From contig JAUNBF010000032.1 in the NCBI GenBank assembly GCA_030527185.1, positions 1 to 40,270 on the forward strand: 40,270 nucleotides of DNA. Direction: 5' to 3'. A program made the translations under genes and the position numbers. Positions 16,819-26,066 of the stretch are shown piece by piece. Origin of the DNA: Planctomycetia bacterium (GTDB lineage Bacteria > Planctomycetota > Planctomycetia > Pirellulales > Thermoguttaceae). The notes beneath the pieces were generated by a model. It searched no databases and was not told the origin of the DNA. It saw only the letters and a program-made list of their open reading frames with translations. Numbering within the stretch: the first letter of the stretch is position 1; each line of letters starts with the position of its first letter.

Positions 16819-18975
16819 TCAAGAGCCGTAAGAAGTTCGCAGATGTTCCTGAATGGCACTTCGCAGACGCCGCATGGTTTCGTCTTCTTCCTCACGAGTT
16901 TCAGGATTTTTCAAGGCTCTGGGAAGTCGAATTTTGGAAGGAAGCGCATGAGAAAAACGAAAATCCTGAGCCACTTTTTCCAGAGGAATCCTCCCCTCCA
17001 TAATACCGCAGGCAAAAGCGACACCTGCCAAATCGGCATTCAGGTCGGTCACGTCGAAACCACTTCCTCCTGGACGCGCATCCTTGCGTTCTTTTTCCAA
17101 ACCGATGATTTCCACCGCCTTCGGGTCGAGGTGCGTTGCCAGGGCGGCAGAAACCCAAAAATGTTGGCATAAATCGTGGCGACCAAAAATCGTGACCTCT
17201 CGAACCACCTTTTTCCGAAACTCCTGCAACGTTCGCGTTTCCAGTGCCCGAAAACGTTTTCCGTAAACCGGCAGTGATTGCAGGATTCCAGAAGACTCCA
17301 ACATCGTTTCCACCGCCAGCAAAAAAGCCTGCCGTGCCATGCGGCCTTCCTGGGTATCATGGGGAGATTTTCCGCCAATTTCCAACGCGGCGGCAGCGGC
17401 CAGGCGAACGATTTTCTCGGTATAAACGTCGCTCGACTCCTCTTTCGATTCGTCCGCGTCCAGTTCCAGCAAGACCGACAAAAGAATATACTGCGTCGTT
17501 TTGGCGGGAAGCGTGTAGGGGGTAATCTTTTCCACGTTCCAATTCTGCTGCCATTTTTCTTTCAACCGCAACAACTTTTCTCTCTGGGAAGTCGGTTGTT
17601 CCTGCGATTGCGGTTCCTGCGGTTTTTCGGCGGGGGAAACTGGGGTAGAGGTTGGTAAAATGCCGAGCGGGTCTTCGGGATTCGTAGCGGTGGAGGGGGG
17701 TGGGACTTCCTTGGCCTCTTTTTCCGCAGGGGAAGGAACGGTTTCCGTGGGTGATTCTTTCGGTGCGGAAGGTGTTTGCGGAGGAAGGATTCCCAAAGGG
17801 TCTTCTGGATTGTAATTCTGCGGTGGTGTCGTGGAAGGAGAAGAATTGGAGTCGGCGTCCGGCAACGTGGTGGATTCTTCGTCCAACGCGGAAAGAGGAG
17901 TTCCCAAACGCTCCAAAACGCGAATCATAATGTCCAGGTTGGGATTTTCCGCAACGGGAAAACCAACGTTTTTTTGCTGTTCGCCAATCGCCCGAATCAT
18001 CCGGTACGATGCCAGCAGTTTTTGACGGGTATCTTCCCGAAGCGCGGTCAGACGTTGCTGTTTCTGGCGACGATATTCCCGAATCCAAAAGTTCATCGCC
18101 AGCGTATTCACCGGGTCGAACGAAATCGAAAATTCCGAAATTCGTCCCCGGCGGTCTTTCAACGTACTACGCATGATCGAATTCTGATCGGAGGTATGCA
18201 CTGCCCCTAAAAAATGCCCAATTTCATGCAGCAACGTTTCCAGCCGCTCCACCTCGGTAATCTGCGGAGCCTCTTCCCGCAACAAAATCCGTGGATAAAA
18301 AGGGCTTCGCGCCAGACCCAGTTCCGTACGTCCATCCGCTCCGGCAAAATTATGATGCGCGGTAAAGCCAATCGAAAGGGCTTGCGGCAAAATCGGCACC
18401 TGACGCTCAAAATCTTCCAGAATCGTCTTCAAATCAGGTGATTGCGGGTTGGATCGCCAGGTCGAATAGCCTACAATCTTCAACCGAAGCAAACAGGTGC
18501 GTTCCAGAATCTCCGATGCCTTGGCAATCCGAGCTTCCACCCGTTTTTTCCAGATTTCAAACGTCAACGGAATGTTCTCATCCGTAAAAATCTTGACGGG
18601 AAGGGTGAAATAGGGGTCGTTGGCATCAAGGCCGGGAAAAGTGGGCAAATTTTGCGGGTATTCCGGGCCTAGCGTGAAAAGTTCCAATTTCCCCGTCGGA
18701 TCGCTGAAAACCTGAATCTGATCCGGCAAAAGTGCTTGCGTGGCGGTCTGATTTCCGTGCCGGTAGGCCACCTGCGTCGGTTGGGCTGTGGAAAGTGTGA
18801 GAGATTCACCCGTGGCAAGTGTTTTGGCTTCCTGTTTCCCTTCTGCCGGAAGAACCCAGAAAGAAACACGTGCGCTGGCCTGATTCGTAAGAACCGTAAC
18901 GCTCTGGGCAAAGGTGGGAACGGACAGTAATGTAAGAAGACCTGCATAACCCAGCCATCGTGCCACCCGAATCAT
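16819..18975 (-). CDS. Secreted M10-like zinc metallopeptidase
   Basis: 718 residues; ATG at 18975 has GGGAGGG 6 bases upstream. Signal peptide ends SVPTFAQS. The zinc site is HEIGHFLGAVH (residues 250-260), HExxHxxGxxH, with a Ser-Ile-Met a few residues later as possible Met-turn, so it belongs to the matrixin/M10-type metzincins and should cut proteins outside the cytoplasm. Residues about 370-470 are a Pro/Ser/Thr/Glu linker with two copies of the motif NPEDPLGILP. The C-terminal 230 residues are mostly helical and include LHVDPK-like segments with no known domain. It follows the TIGR03000 gene but a terminator separates them. Confidence 0.82.
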   Translation of the reverse strand: MIRVARWLGYAGLLTLLSVPTFAQSVTVLTNQASARVSFWVLPAEGKQEAKTLATGESLTLSTAQPTQVAYRHGNQTATQALLPDQIQVFSDPTGKLELFTLGPEYPQNLPTFPGLDANDPYFTLPVKIFTDENIPLTFEIWKKRVEARIAKASEILERTCLLRLKIVGYSTWRSNPQSPDLKTILEDFERQVPILPQALSIGFTAHHNFAGADGRTELGLARSPFYPRILLREEAPQITEVERLETLLHEIGHFLGAVHTSDQNSIMRSTLKDRRGRISEFSISFDPVNTLAMNFWIREYRRQKQQRLTALREDTRQKLLASYRMIRAIGEQQKNVGFPVAENPNLDIMIRVLERLGTPLSALDEESTTLPDADSNSSPSTTPPQNYNPEDPLGILPPQTPSAPKESPTETVPSPAEKEAKEVPPPSTATNPEDPLGILPTSTPVSPAEKPQEPQSQEQPTSQREKLLRLKEKWQQNWNVEKITPYTLPAKTTQYILLSVLLELDADESKEESSDVYTEKIVRLAAAAALEIGGKSPHDTQEGRMARQAFLLAVETMLESSGILQSLPVYGKRFRALETRTLQEFRKKVVREVTIFGRHDLCQHFWVSAALATHLDPKAVEIIGLEKERKDARPGGSGFDVTDLNADLAGVAFACGIMEGRIPLEKVAQDFRFSHALPSKIRLPRALKNPETREEEDETMRRLRSAIQEHLRTSYGS

Positions 18976-18989
18976 GCCATCCCTCCCCT

Positions 18990-19026
18990 AAAAAAAGAGA
19001 GACGCCCCCACAGGAACGTCTCTTTT
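18990..19026 (-). terminator. Intrinsic terminator after the TIGR03000 gene
   Basis: On the minus strand AGAGACG (19023-19017) and CGTCTCT (19004-18998) pair, extended by a wobble and A-T pairs, and seven T follow (18996-18990). It lies 14 bases after the TIGR03000 stop and just before the metallopeptidase start. Confidence 0.8.
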
Positions 19027-19039
19027 GCCAATTGCTCTT

Positions 19040-19867
19040 CTAGAATTCCACATACGAATCACTTGGCCCTGGATTCAACGGCTCAAAGCCAAAGGCAACC
19101 GCTTGATCCTGGCCAGCCTGAAGCGTTACCAGCTTGGTCTCCACATATTTCTGGCCGTTGCGAATCACTTCCGCTCGAACCACATAGTCGTACTCATTTC
19201 CCTGGGACAGACCGTAAGAAATGAACGAACGGACGCTCCCATTCGTGGACGTTTCGTGATCGTTCACAAAAACCTTCGCATCCATCGGGACGTAAATCTT
19301 CAGCAAACCACTGTTGGCAGGAACGGGCGTTTCCTTCACCTCCGCCGCGGCATAACTGGCACGGTGATAAATCGGACGATTCGCTTCCGTACTCTTCAGC
19401 AAATCATCGTTGGGAGAAGGCTCCACCACCGACGATTTTTTCGTGGCGGGCGCAGGTGTCAGAGGAATATCGCTGCCGTCGTAAATTTCGCCGCCATAGG
19501 CAACGTCGCCACAGCACGCATCCGCGTAACTATAAGCGTAACCGCCCCAATATCCTGTCGGATACCAGCGATAACGTCCGAACAGCAATCGTCGAATCGG
19601 ACCGGGACGCCAACCCAAAGCATACCCTGTGCCGCATACAGGACCACAGGTCACACATGGGTCGCAGCAGACTGGCTCACAACAAACCGGGGCGCAACAA
19701 GGGTCGTAAGCGGTGGAGTACACCGGGCCAAACCAGGCGGGACCCCATACCGAGCCGCCCCAATAGGGACCGCAGCAACCCCACCAGGCAGATGCCTGCG
19801 TGGTGAGGAGACATAACGAAACCACAACCAGTGCGGGAAGAACCAATTTTTTCTGAATTTTCTTCAT
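19040..19867 (-). CDS. Secreted Cys-rich TIGR03000-domain protein
   Basis: 275 residues from MKKIQKKLVLPALVV (AAGGAG 8 bases upstream). Signal peptide ends TTQASA-WW. Next comes a Trp/Gly/Cys-rich part with repeats such as CCAPVCCEPVCCDPC, likely disulfide cross-linked. The C-terminal part is the short TIGR03000 domain found in planctomycetes: LKIYVPMDAKVFVNDHET, then GSVRSFISYGLSQGNEYDY. Such proteins are thought to be envelope structural proteins; no catalytic residues. A single transcript is likely since a good terminator follows. No clear promoter could be chosen upstream. Confidence 0.85.
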   Translation of the reverse strand: MKKIQKKLVLPALVVVSLCLLTTQASAWWGCCGPYWGGSVWGPAWFGPVYSTAYDPCCAPVCCEPVCCDPCVTCGPVCGTGYALGWRPGPIRRLLFGRYRWYPTGYWGGYAYSYADACCGDVAYGGEIYDGSDIPLTPAPATKKSSVVEPSPNDDLLKSTEANRPIYHRASYAAAEVKETPVPANSGLLKIYVPMDAKVFVNDHETSTNGSVRSFISYGLSQGNEYDYVVRAEVIRNGQKYVETKLVTLQAGQDQAVAFGFEPLNPGPSDSYVEF

Positions 19868-20169
19868 CACCAAAACTCCTTGAAACCTGTATTTGGGTAA
19901 CTTTATGGGAAAGTGAAAATACTCTGGAACACTCTGTAAGGAATCTCCCACCTCTCATAAAGCCTGATTTCACCTGACGGGAATCCTTAATTACTGGACA
20001 CTCGTTAGAATGGAATCGGCAGAAGGGAAGGCCGTTCGTCAAAAACTTTTTACAAAACGGCATTTTTTGCCTGATCCGCAAAATCGCTCTTTTTTATACG
20101 ACCCTAAAAGAAGCAATATGGGAAATTTTGTGCAAATGGCGACTCTGGGACATTTCTTTTATTATATTC

Positions 20170-20208
20170 CCCCCGGCAACTCCTGTAAACCGGGGGCGGC
20201 ATTTTTTT
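20170..20208 (+). terminator. GC-rich hairpin with T run
   Basis: CCCCCGG and CCGGGGG pair over 7 bp with a 13-base loop; CGGCA and seven T (20202-20208) follow on the plus strand. It lies just past the 3' end of the minus-strand SGNH gene (20217), but the T run serves plus-strand transcripts. The rest of the 19868-20216 gap shows no gene. Confidence 0.55.
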
Positions 20209-20216
20209 CAGAGAAT

Positions 20217-21635
20217 TTATTTCCAGCCCGCGGAAAATTTCCAGGCAGGGGAATAGATGAGGAAGGCTTCGATCTTCGCATCACTTTCTTTTGGCTGAAT
20301 CGTCAGTGTATGATCCGCATTGGCGCAATTCTGCAACAGTACCAAAGGTTCCGTGGTGGTCGGTATGAGAGATTCCGCAAAAAGAGGATAACTCTCCCAT
20401 TGGAGTCGATAGTTTTTCGTCACTTTTATTTTAGAATACCGATGTTGTTCCAAGTCGTAGTCTCCCCGCTCGATTATCACACGACGGGAACGGGAAATGA
20501 AGTATACGTCACTCCATCCTTCTCCATCGAAACCGGTGACACTTCCTTCCACCCGGTAGTGGATACGGCTGCCATCTTCGTTGGAATCCGGCAGAGCGGT
20601 CAAAGTCCAAACTTCTTTTCGCAGAGGTGCTCGAAAACCGATCGTGAAGATACCCGGTTTCCAGCCTGTGGCGCTGGAGGTGCGGGTATGTGCCCACAAT
20701 TCGCGATATTCTGCGACAGGTTTGCCATCCAGAAGGAGGGAAACGTTTCCTTCTGTTTTTTCCTCTTCAACAGCATCGCTGGCATTCTCTTGCACCTCCC
20801 CTTGCACCTCCCCTTTCACCACGGCACAAACTCGATTGCCGTGAAAATTCAGCGTGAGAGAGCCGTCGGGATTTTTCCTGACAGCAGGGTCGTTGACAGA
20901 AATTCGCGTGATTCTTCCACTGGACAATTCATCTGTATTCACACCTGGAAGGCGAACCAATTCTTCGAGAATGAACTGGGCGTAATACTTGCAACCCTCC
21001 TGATTCAGATGAATACCGTCCCGCAACAAATGGGTGGGATGCCATTTATTTTTGATTAATAGATGACACCATTTCAGATTCAGGTCGATATAGGTACACT
21101 TGAACTCCTGAGCAATTTTCTCGATGGTGGTCGTCCGCTCCCCCCGATCTTTCAAAAAACCTTCCGGCATCTGACCACCGTTGAGATGGCTGCTCCAGAG
21201 GATGATTTCCGCGGTGGTTCGTTCGCGGACATTTTGAATGATTTCCCGATATTTGTCGAGGTCTCCGTAAACATGGAAAAAGAGTAAATCGGGATACCAG
21301 GGATAGAGGTCACTTTCCGCAGTTCGGACAAGACCGGGGGACATACACCCACCGATTGCTTTGTTGGCGAAGGTGAACTGTACCGTGGGGTAACGTTTTT
21401 GCAAGGTTTCCTGAACGGTATTCGTCCACTCCTGAGCCACAATCGACTGACCATAAAACAGGACGCGAACCTGAGCCGGATTTTCGGCAGTGGATTCCTC
21501 CAGCGCTTTCATGGTACGTTGGATATACTTGACCGAAGGATTGGCGGGGACAGGGGAGTTGCCTTGCAGAATTCCCGCGGGGAACAGGCCGGCAATCAGA
21601 ACCAGAGTGAAAAACGGATGAAAAATGGATTTCAT
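20217..21635 (-). CDS. Secreted SGNH/GDSL-type hydrolase with C-terminal beta domain
   Basis: 472 residues from MKSIFHPFFTLVL (AAGGAG 6 bases upstream). Signal peptide ends PAGILQG. Residues about 50-230 are an SGNH esterase: block I is VLFYGQSIVAQEW (nucleophile Ser), an Asn-Gly in HLNGGQMP may be block III, and block V DGIHLNQEG carries the catalytic Asp and His. The C-terminal half is beta-rich without a known name. The enzyme probably removes acyl groups from polysaccharides or glycans outside the cell. It is divergent from a second SGNH hydrolase gene (21870-23150); each has its own leader. Confidence 0.78.
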   Translation of the reverse strand: MKSIFHPFFTLVLIAGLFPAGILQGNSPVPANPSVKYIQRTMKALEESTAENPAQVRVLFYGQSIVAQEWTNTVQETLQKRYPTVQFTFANKAIGGCMSPGLVRTAESDLYPWYPDLLFFHVYGDLDKYREIIQNVRERTTAEIILWSSHLNGGQMPEGFLKDRGERTTTIEKIAQEFKCTYIDLNLKWCHLLIKNKWHPTHLLRDGIHLNQEGCKYYAQFILEELVRLPGVNTDELSSGRITRISVNDPAVRKNPDGSLTLNFHGNRVCAVVKGEVQGEVQENASDAVEEEKTEGNVSLLLDGKPVAEYRELWAHTRTSSATGWKPGIFTIGFRAPLRKEVWTLTALPDSNEDGSRIHYRVEGSVTGFDGEGWSDVYFISRSRRVIIERGDYDLEQHRYSKIKVTKNYRLQWESYPLFAESLIPTTTEPLVLLQNCANADHTLTIQPKESDAKIEAFLIYSPAWKFSAGWK

Positions 21636-21674
21636 GTCAATCTCCTTATCCAAATGATTAATCAATTCATTTTC

Positions 21675-21703
21675 AGTTTAGCAAGGAAAAATGGTTTTGA
21701 CAA
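21675..21703 (-). promoter_or_regulatory. Sigma70-type promoter of the minus-strand SGNH gene
   Basis: Minus strand TTGTCA (21703-21698), 17-base spacer, TAAACT (21680-21675), 40 bases upstream of the start codon at 21635. Confidence 0.6.
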
Positions 21704-21869
21704 GCCCTGGGAAAATTTTTTCTGACCAGGGAACTTCTCCCACTGGTACTGGCGGGGAGAGCATGTTATACTGGAAAGGTGATTCCTCCTGTTTTTCTTT
21801 CTATTTTGGACAGGGAGATGGAAAATGAGGAAAAGTAAAGTATCATCCATAAAAGTAAGGAGTTTTGGA

Positions 21870-23150
21870 ATGAAAAGATGGTTTTTCGGGATTGGCTGCC
21901 TGGTTGGTTTTTTAAGTTGGGTATCGGCACAGGAGCCGGATTATCCCGTTTATGCCGAACAGGATTTGCAGGTAGTGCAGAAACGTGACGGGATTGGGAA
22001 TGTGATACAAAAACTGGAAGCTGGCGAAGAGGTTTCGATTGCCTATTTTGGTGGTTCCATCACGGCGGCCAATGGCTGGCGTCCCAAAACAACAGCCTGG
22101 CTGAAGTCGCAGTATCCCGATGCCAAAATTACCGAGATCCACGCCGCGATTGGTGGAACGGGGAGTGATTTGGGCGTTTTCCGCAATGGTTGGGATGTTT
22201 TACGCCACGAGCCTGATTTGGTCTTCATCGAATTTTCCGTCAACGATGGCGGAGCCTCCCCGGAAAATATCTGGCGGCAGATGGAAGGGATCGTTCGCCA
22301 GACTTGGGCTGCGAATCCCCGTACCGACATCGTGTTGACCTACACGTTTGTGACCGGTTATGCCGAGTGTACGTTGCGGGGAAAATGTTCCCGTGCGGCA
22401 GGGGCGATGGAGATGTTGGCCCAGTTTTACGGGATTCCGTCCATCAATTTCTGCAAGCGGATTGTCGATTTGAAGGAAGCGGGCAAACTGGTTTACAAAG
22501 GGGAAGGAAACGAGCCGGAAGGGGTGATCGTTTTCTCCAACGACAATGTTCACCCACTGGACGCCGGGCATGAGGAGTATCTGAAAGATATTCAGCTTGG
22601 CTGGAATGCCATGAAGGATTTGCCGCCGGTGGATCATGCTGGAAAATTGGCAAAGTCCTTTGTCCCCGATCATTTGCAGGCGGCCAAAATGGTTGCGATA
22701 ACTCCCGAAATGCTCCAGGGAAATTGGAAAAAACTGGCCGAAGGGGAACCAAACTACGGATTTACCAACCGCACCGGAGAGATGTGGACAGCCGACGAGC
22801 CGGGAAGTACGCTGACGTTTCGTTTCCAGGGGTCGCAGGCAAAAATCTACGACCTGTTAGGTCCCAACGGAGGCCAGGTGACAGTCACGGTCGATGGCAA
22901 AGAGGGAAAACCGATTCCGCGTTTCGATTCCTACTGCACGTACCATCGGCTGGCGACGCTCTGGTGTGCCAACCAGTTGAATCCAAACGAAGTCCATACC
23001 GTTGTGGTCAAAATCCACCCGGAACAACCGAATCGTCAATCGGTGGCATTTCGTCTGAAAGACCCGGAAAAAGAGCTTGCCCAGCCAAAGTTTCAGGGAA
23101 CCAACGTCTGGTTCGGGAAGATTATGCTCCTGGGAGATTTGGTGGAATAA
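21870..23150 (+). CDS. Secreted SGNH/GDSL-type hydrolase with C-terminal beta domain
   Basis: 426 residues from [13 protein letters not shown] (AAGGAG 7 bases upstream). Signal peptide ends LSWVSAQ. Residues about 45-240 are an SGNH esterase: [14 protein letters not shown] (block I Ser in GGS), [11 protein letters not shown] (block II Gly), [10 protein letters not shown] (block III Asn), and [12 protein letters not shown] (block V with His). The C-terminal 150 residues resemble the small beta-sandwich often found after such esterases ([20 protein letters not shown]). Likely an esterase on acylated glycans. It belongs to a different subgroup from the divergent neighbour, because spacing of the blocks differs. 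The end is 75 bases from the convergent CBM9-like gene. Confidence 0.82.
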   Translation: MKRWFFGIGCLVGFLSWVSAQEPDYPVYAEQDLQVVQKRDGIGNVIQKLEAGEEVSIAYFGGSITAANGWRPKTTAWLKSQYPDAKITEIHAAIGGTGSDLGVFRNGWDVLRHEPDLVFIEFSVNDGGASPENIWRQMEGIVRQTWAANPRTDIVLTYTFVTGYAECTLRGKCSRAAGAMEMLAQFYGIPSINFCKRIVDLKEAGKLVYKGEGNEPEGVIVFSNDNVHPLDAGHEEYLKDIQLGWNAMKDLPPVDHAGKLAKSFVPDHLQAAKMVAITPEMLQGNWKKLAEGEPNYGFTNRTGEMWTADEPGSTLTFRFQGSQAKIYDLLGPNGGQVTVTVDGKEGKPIPRFDSYCTYHRLATLWCANQLNPNEVHTVVVKIHPEQPNRQSVAFRLKDPEKELAQPKFQGTNVWFGKIMLLGDLVE

Positions 23151-23201
23151 TGCCGGAGTTTTATGGAACATGAAAAACTACGGTACACCTGGTCGAACGA
23201 C

Positions 23202-23230
23202 TTTTTCCATTACAATTTTTTCCATTACAA
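23202..23230. repeat. 15-bp tandem duplication at a gene end
   Basis: TTTTTCCATTACAA occurs at 23202-23215 and again at 23217-23230. The second copy includes the stop codon of the minus-strand gene. Confidence 0.7.
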
Positions 23231-23875
23231 CAACTGTACTTTGCCGAACGCGCCCGGAACGTGAAAATCGGGTTCGGGCGTCCCTGAGTGCTTCCAACTG
23301 ATCCACTCTTCCAGAATTTTGCCGTCCGGCTGGTGACTGAATTCAGCCCGGAAAAAGCCGGCGTAAAAGGTTCCGTCCGGCTGGAGAATATTGCGAGTTC
23401 GCAAGGCGGCAAGGTCGATGGTTCCTTCGATGATGTAGCCCGTCGGAGTCAATTTTCCGGTAAATTTTACAAAATCGCCACTCCAATCGTAGTCGGACTG
23501 GCGATAATATTTCATTCGGTAATCCAACATTACGCCGTTGGGTGCCATTTCAAAACCGTAATACCACTCCTTCCAATCGGGCGTGGCGAGGAAAATCTCC
23601 GCTCGATCGTTGCCGATAACCGACATTTTTTCCCGCGAATCGGCCAGGACTACATCGTTGTCGGTGATTTCGTACCGGAAATAGAGCGTCTTCCCGTCAT
23701 GGCACATTTTCAGCGTCGTCGGCGGGGCCGGAGCATCTTTCCACGGAAAAAAGAATTGTGTCCAGACAGCCGCTTTCTCCCAATCAGGCGAATCCAGCTT
23801 CGGTATCGTGAAAATCACCTCCTGGGCAAAAGCATGGGAAGGGAGCAAAAACAGCAATGGCAGCCACATCTTCAT
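23225..23875 (-). CDS. Secreted CBM9/DOMON-like carbohydrate-binding protein
   Basis: 216 residues; AAGGA 7 bases before the ATG. Signal peptide MKMWLPLLFLLPSHAFAQ. The single beta-sandwich domain fits family 9-like carbohydrate-binding modules: LKMCHDGKTLYFRYEITDND, then DRAEIFLATPD, GYIIEGTIDLAAL and YAGFFRAEFSHQPDG. No catalytic part is attached. It may capture sugars or haem-like ligands in the periplasm; many planctomycetal and verrucomicrobial proteins of this type are of unknown role. It follows the old-yellow-enzyme gene by 15 bases and is the last gene of the rimI operon. Confidence 0.7.
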   Translation of the reverse strand: MKMWLPLLFLLPSHAFAQEVIFTIPKLDSPDWEKAAVWTQFFFPWKDAPAPPTTLKMCHDGKTLYFRYEITDNDVVLADSREKMSVIGNDRAEIFLATPDWKEWYYGFEMAPNGVMLDYRMKYYRQSDYDWSGDFVKFTGKLTPTGYIIEGTIDLAALRTRNILQPDGTFYAGFFRAEFSHQPDGKILEEWISWKHSGTPEPDFHVPGAFGKVQLL

Positions 23876-23890
23876 GAAATTTCCTTTCCA

Positions 23891-25339
23891 TCAGGGATGT
23901 TTCAACGTTCTCAAAGCCTTGGCTTCGGGGAGAATCCGGTATTCGGCATCCAACGGATAGCAACCGCTGATCATACCGTTACGTGGCGCGGTGGTGCAGT
24001 CGCTGAACGTGCGGCAAATCCGTCGTCGATCCAATTCCCGCCCAGCCAGCGAATCTGCCACCATATCGCCGTAAGTCAAAACCATACGCCCAATTCCCAC
24101 ACCGTCAATCCAGCCATTTCGGACGACGCCTTGCGCGACTTGCGGCAGGAATTCCTGAAAATAGGTGTAAGCGGAACCGATCATCGGCAGTTGTGGGAAA
24201 CGTTCCTTGATTTTGCGTGCGGCATGAATCTGGCGGCAGCAGCCCAGAAGTGGGTCTTCCGGCGGGAGAATGTTGTCGGGAATACGCATTTTCCCATCCG
24301 GCATCAAAACCGCTTCCAGCGCTGGCGTAAACGAGGGACGCTGGATGTAAACGCTGTAATAAGGCGATCCGGCGGTAAGATTCAGCATGTCGATTTTCAA
24401 ATCTTCCGCAAAAACACGGACGATTTCGTAATCTTCCTCTTTCAGAACCTCCCCCCACGTTCCCGCGGCGGCATTTCCTTCTTCCTGTGGCAGGGCATCA
24501 AAAAGAGAGAGCCGAACACCGATTTTCATACCGGGGCATTCGGTGCGAATTCCATCGATAATTTCTTTGGCAAACCGCATTCGATTTTCGAGCGACCCGC
24601 CATAAGCCCCTTCCCGACGGACGGCGTGGAGCAATTCGTGCGCAAAATAACCGTGGCAATGCTTGACATCCGCAAAATGAAAACCAGCCTGCCAGGCATG
24701 TTTGGCGACGCGGACGTAATTTTCAATCATCTGCCGTATCTCTCCGTCCGTCACCACACACGAAGAATCGTCCGAAGAAATGCCCACCCGTGCGTCCAAA
24801 AGAGGATGGTGGCACGCAATTCTCGGAGCGTTGGTATTGTCCGCCGCCTTGCTGAATCGCCCGGAATGGGTCAGTTGCAAACCGACGAGAATCGGCTCGT
24901 CAGGATTTTTCCCCTCCTGTCGCAACCTTTCCTGGTGAGCTTGCGTAACCGTTTGAAACAAAAGAGGATACGTCGTGTCGGCATGAGCGTCGTCGTGGCA
25001 CAATTGTCGGGGATTAGCACGGCCATCGGGTTGGACGGCAAACGCTTCGCCACCCCAGATGATTTTCGCGCCACTGTTGCCGAATTTTTTCCACCGGTTC
25101 AGAACCCACTCACTGGGACGACCATCCTTTTCGCCATCCCAGCCCTCCATCGCCTGAATGACCCAACGATTGGCCAGCGTCGTCTCGCCGATGAGCCAGG
25201 GACGTGCCATGGGGGAACCTTCTTCTGCGGAAAGAATCTTTTCATCCACAGGGAGCGAAACTCCCAAAGTTTCCAGATATTCCAGAAATTTCTCGGTCGT
25301 CTGAAGACCGCCAATCCGTCGGTAAGGTAGTTTTCCCAT
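23891..25339 (-). CDS. NADH:flavin oxidoreductase (old yellow enzyme family)
   Basis: 482 residues; AGGAG ribosome site 6 bases before the ATG. A TIM-barrel FMN enzyme: LVGLQLTHSGRFSKA (OYE His/Gly segment), HFADVKHCHGYFAHELL (catalytic segment), YGGSLENRMRFAKEII (family signature) and VGIGRMVL near the FMN phosphate. The C-terminus contains ICRTFSDCTTAPRNGMISGC, three Cys reminiscent of, but not equal to, the 4Fe-4S loop of 2,4-dienoyl-CoA-type members. No second nucleotide-binding domain follows, so it is shorter than those. It should reduce an activated C=C or related bond using FMN; the substrate is unknown. Cytoplasmic: no signal peptide. Lies between rimI (26 bases) and the CBM9-like gene. 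Confidence 0.85.
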   Translation of the reverse strand: MGKLPYRRIGGLQTTEKFLEYLETLGVSLPVDEKILSAEEGSPMARPWLIGETTLANRWVIQAMEGWDGEKDGRPSEWVLNRWKKFGNSGAKIIWGGEAFAVQPDGRANPRQLCHDDAHADTTYPLLFQTVTQAHQERLRQEGKNPDEPILVGLQLTHSGRFSKAADNTNAPRIACHHPLLDARVGISSDDSSCVVTDGEIRQMIENYVRVAKHAWQAGFHFADVKHCHGYFAHELLHAVRREGAYGGSLENRMRFAKEIIDGIRTECPGMKIGVRLSLFDALPQEEGNAAAGTWGEVLKEEDYEIVRVFAEDLKIDMLNLTAGSPYYSVYIQRPSFTPALEAVLMPDGKMRIPDNILPPEDPLLGCCRQIHAARKIKERFPQLPMIGSAYTYFQEFLPQVAQGVVRNGWIDGVGIGRMVLTYGDMVADSLAGRELDRRRICRTFSDCTTAPRNGMISGCYPLDAEYRILPEAKALRTLKHP

Positions 25340-25365
25340 GGTCTCTCCTGAAAATGTACAGAATA

Positions 25366-25857
25366 TTAAACTCCTTGAGTTGTGTAAGCACGGGTACGGT
25401 GACGATACTGCATCAGATACGTGTCTTCCCCTTTTTCATTCGCGGCTCGCTGGATGGAAACAGCCTGAAAACCAAGGGCGCGGAAGAAAAGCTGGGCGGG
25501 AAGATTCGATTCCCGCACCGCAATGCGAATCTGCTTTCGGGAATGGCTTGCCAACCGACAGGCCAGTCGGGCAATCATTTGCGAACCCACCCCCTGACGG
25601 CGAAATTCCGGCAAAACAGCCATGTTCCAAATCCGAAACGCAAATTCCTGCAATTCATAAATGATAAACCCAATCACTTGCGAATCGTACTCCACCACCA
25701 TCCCGGCACAATGCGGATGGCTCAGAATCCGCACCAACTCCGCAGCACTCCACGGTTTCTCACTCGCACTCTGTTCCAGAGCATAAACCGCGTCCAAATC
25801 TTTTTCCGTCATCCAGCGCAAATGAACACGCAACAACTCCGCAGTCGGACATTTCAT
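25366..25857 (-). CDS. rimI: RimI-type GNAT N-acetyltransferase
   Basis: 163 residues with one GNAT domain. Motif A is MAVLPEFRRQGVGSQMI, the acetyl-CoA pyrophosphate loop (R-x-x-G-x-G), and motif B follows in ESNLPAQLFFRALGFQAV. The FYxxxGF-like pattern and LRWMTEKDLDAVYALEQS at the N-terminus are typical of RimI, which acetylates the N-terminal Ala of ribosomal protein S18; other Nat-type targets are possible. First gene of a minus-strand operon with a good promoter (25911-25939). The C-terminus is slightly longer than usual. Confidence 0.75.
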   Translation of the reverse strand: MKCPTAELLRVHLRWMTEKDLDAVYALEQSASEKPWSAAELVRILSHPHCAGMVVEYDSQVIGFIIYELQEFAFRIWNMAVLPEFRRQGVGSQMIARLACRLASHSRKQIRIAVRESNLPAQLFFRALGFQAVSIQRAANEKGEDTYLMQYRHRTRAYTTQGV

Positions 25858-25910
25858 ATTGTTTCCCCTTCTCTCGTTTCCGGTGAGCTTCCTTTCTCAT
25901 CTCGTCGGGA

Positions 25911-25939
25911 ATCATAACAAATGGTGTCCATTTTGCCAA
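25911..25939 (-). promoter_or_regulatory. Sigma70-type promoter of the rimI operon
   Basis: Minus strand TTGGCA (25939-25934), 17-base spacer, TATGAT (25916-25911); 53 bases upstream of the rimI start. Confidence 0.7.
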
Positions 25940-26047
25940 GAGGAATTTCTCCCTAAAATCTTCTTTCCAGCAAAATTTCTAAATATATTCGTGAGTGTAG
26001 CAACATTCCCAAACCATTGTAATGGAAAAAACGGCTTGAACAATCGC

Positions 26048-26065
26048 AATTATCAATTATCAATT
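26048..26065. repeat. TTATCAA heptamer repeat after purD
   Basis: Two and a half copies of the heptamer, immediately past the purD stop (26067). It is the inverse complement of the repeat at 30646 and like the one at 15630. Confidence 0.6.
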
Positions 26066-26066
26066 C

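Noticed and set aside
20010..21059. A 349-codon plus-strand open frame opposite the SGNH hydrolase.
   Set aside because: No family signal; the minus-strand gene has signal peptide, ribosome site and catalytic blocks.
23288..25330. A 680-codon plus-strand open frame opposite the old-yellow-enzyme and CBM9-like genes.
   Set aside because: No ribosome site or domain, and the composition is that of the antisense of well-matched genes; it is a shadow.
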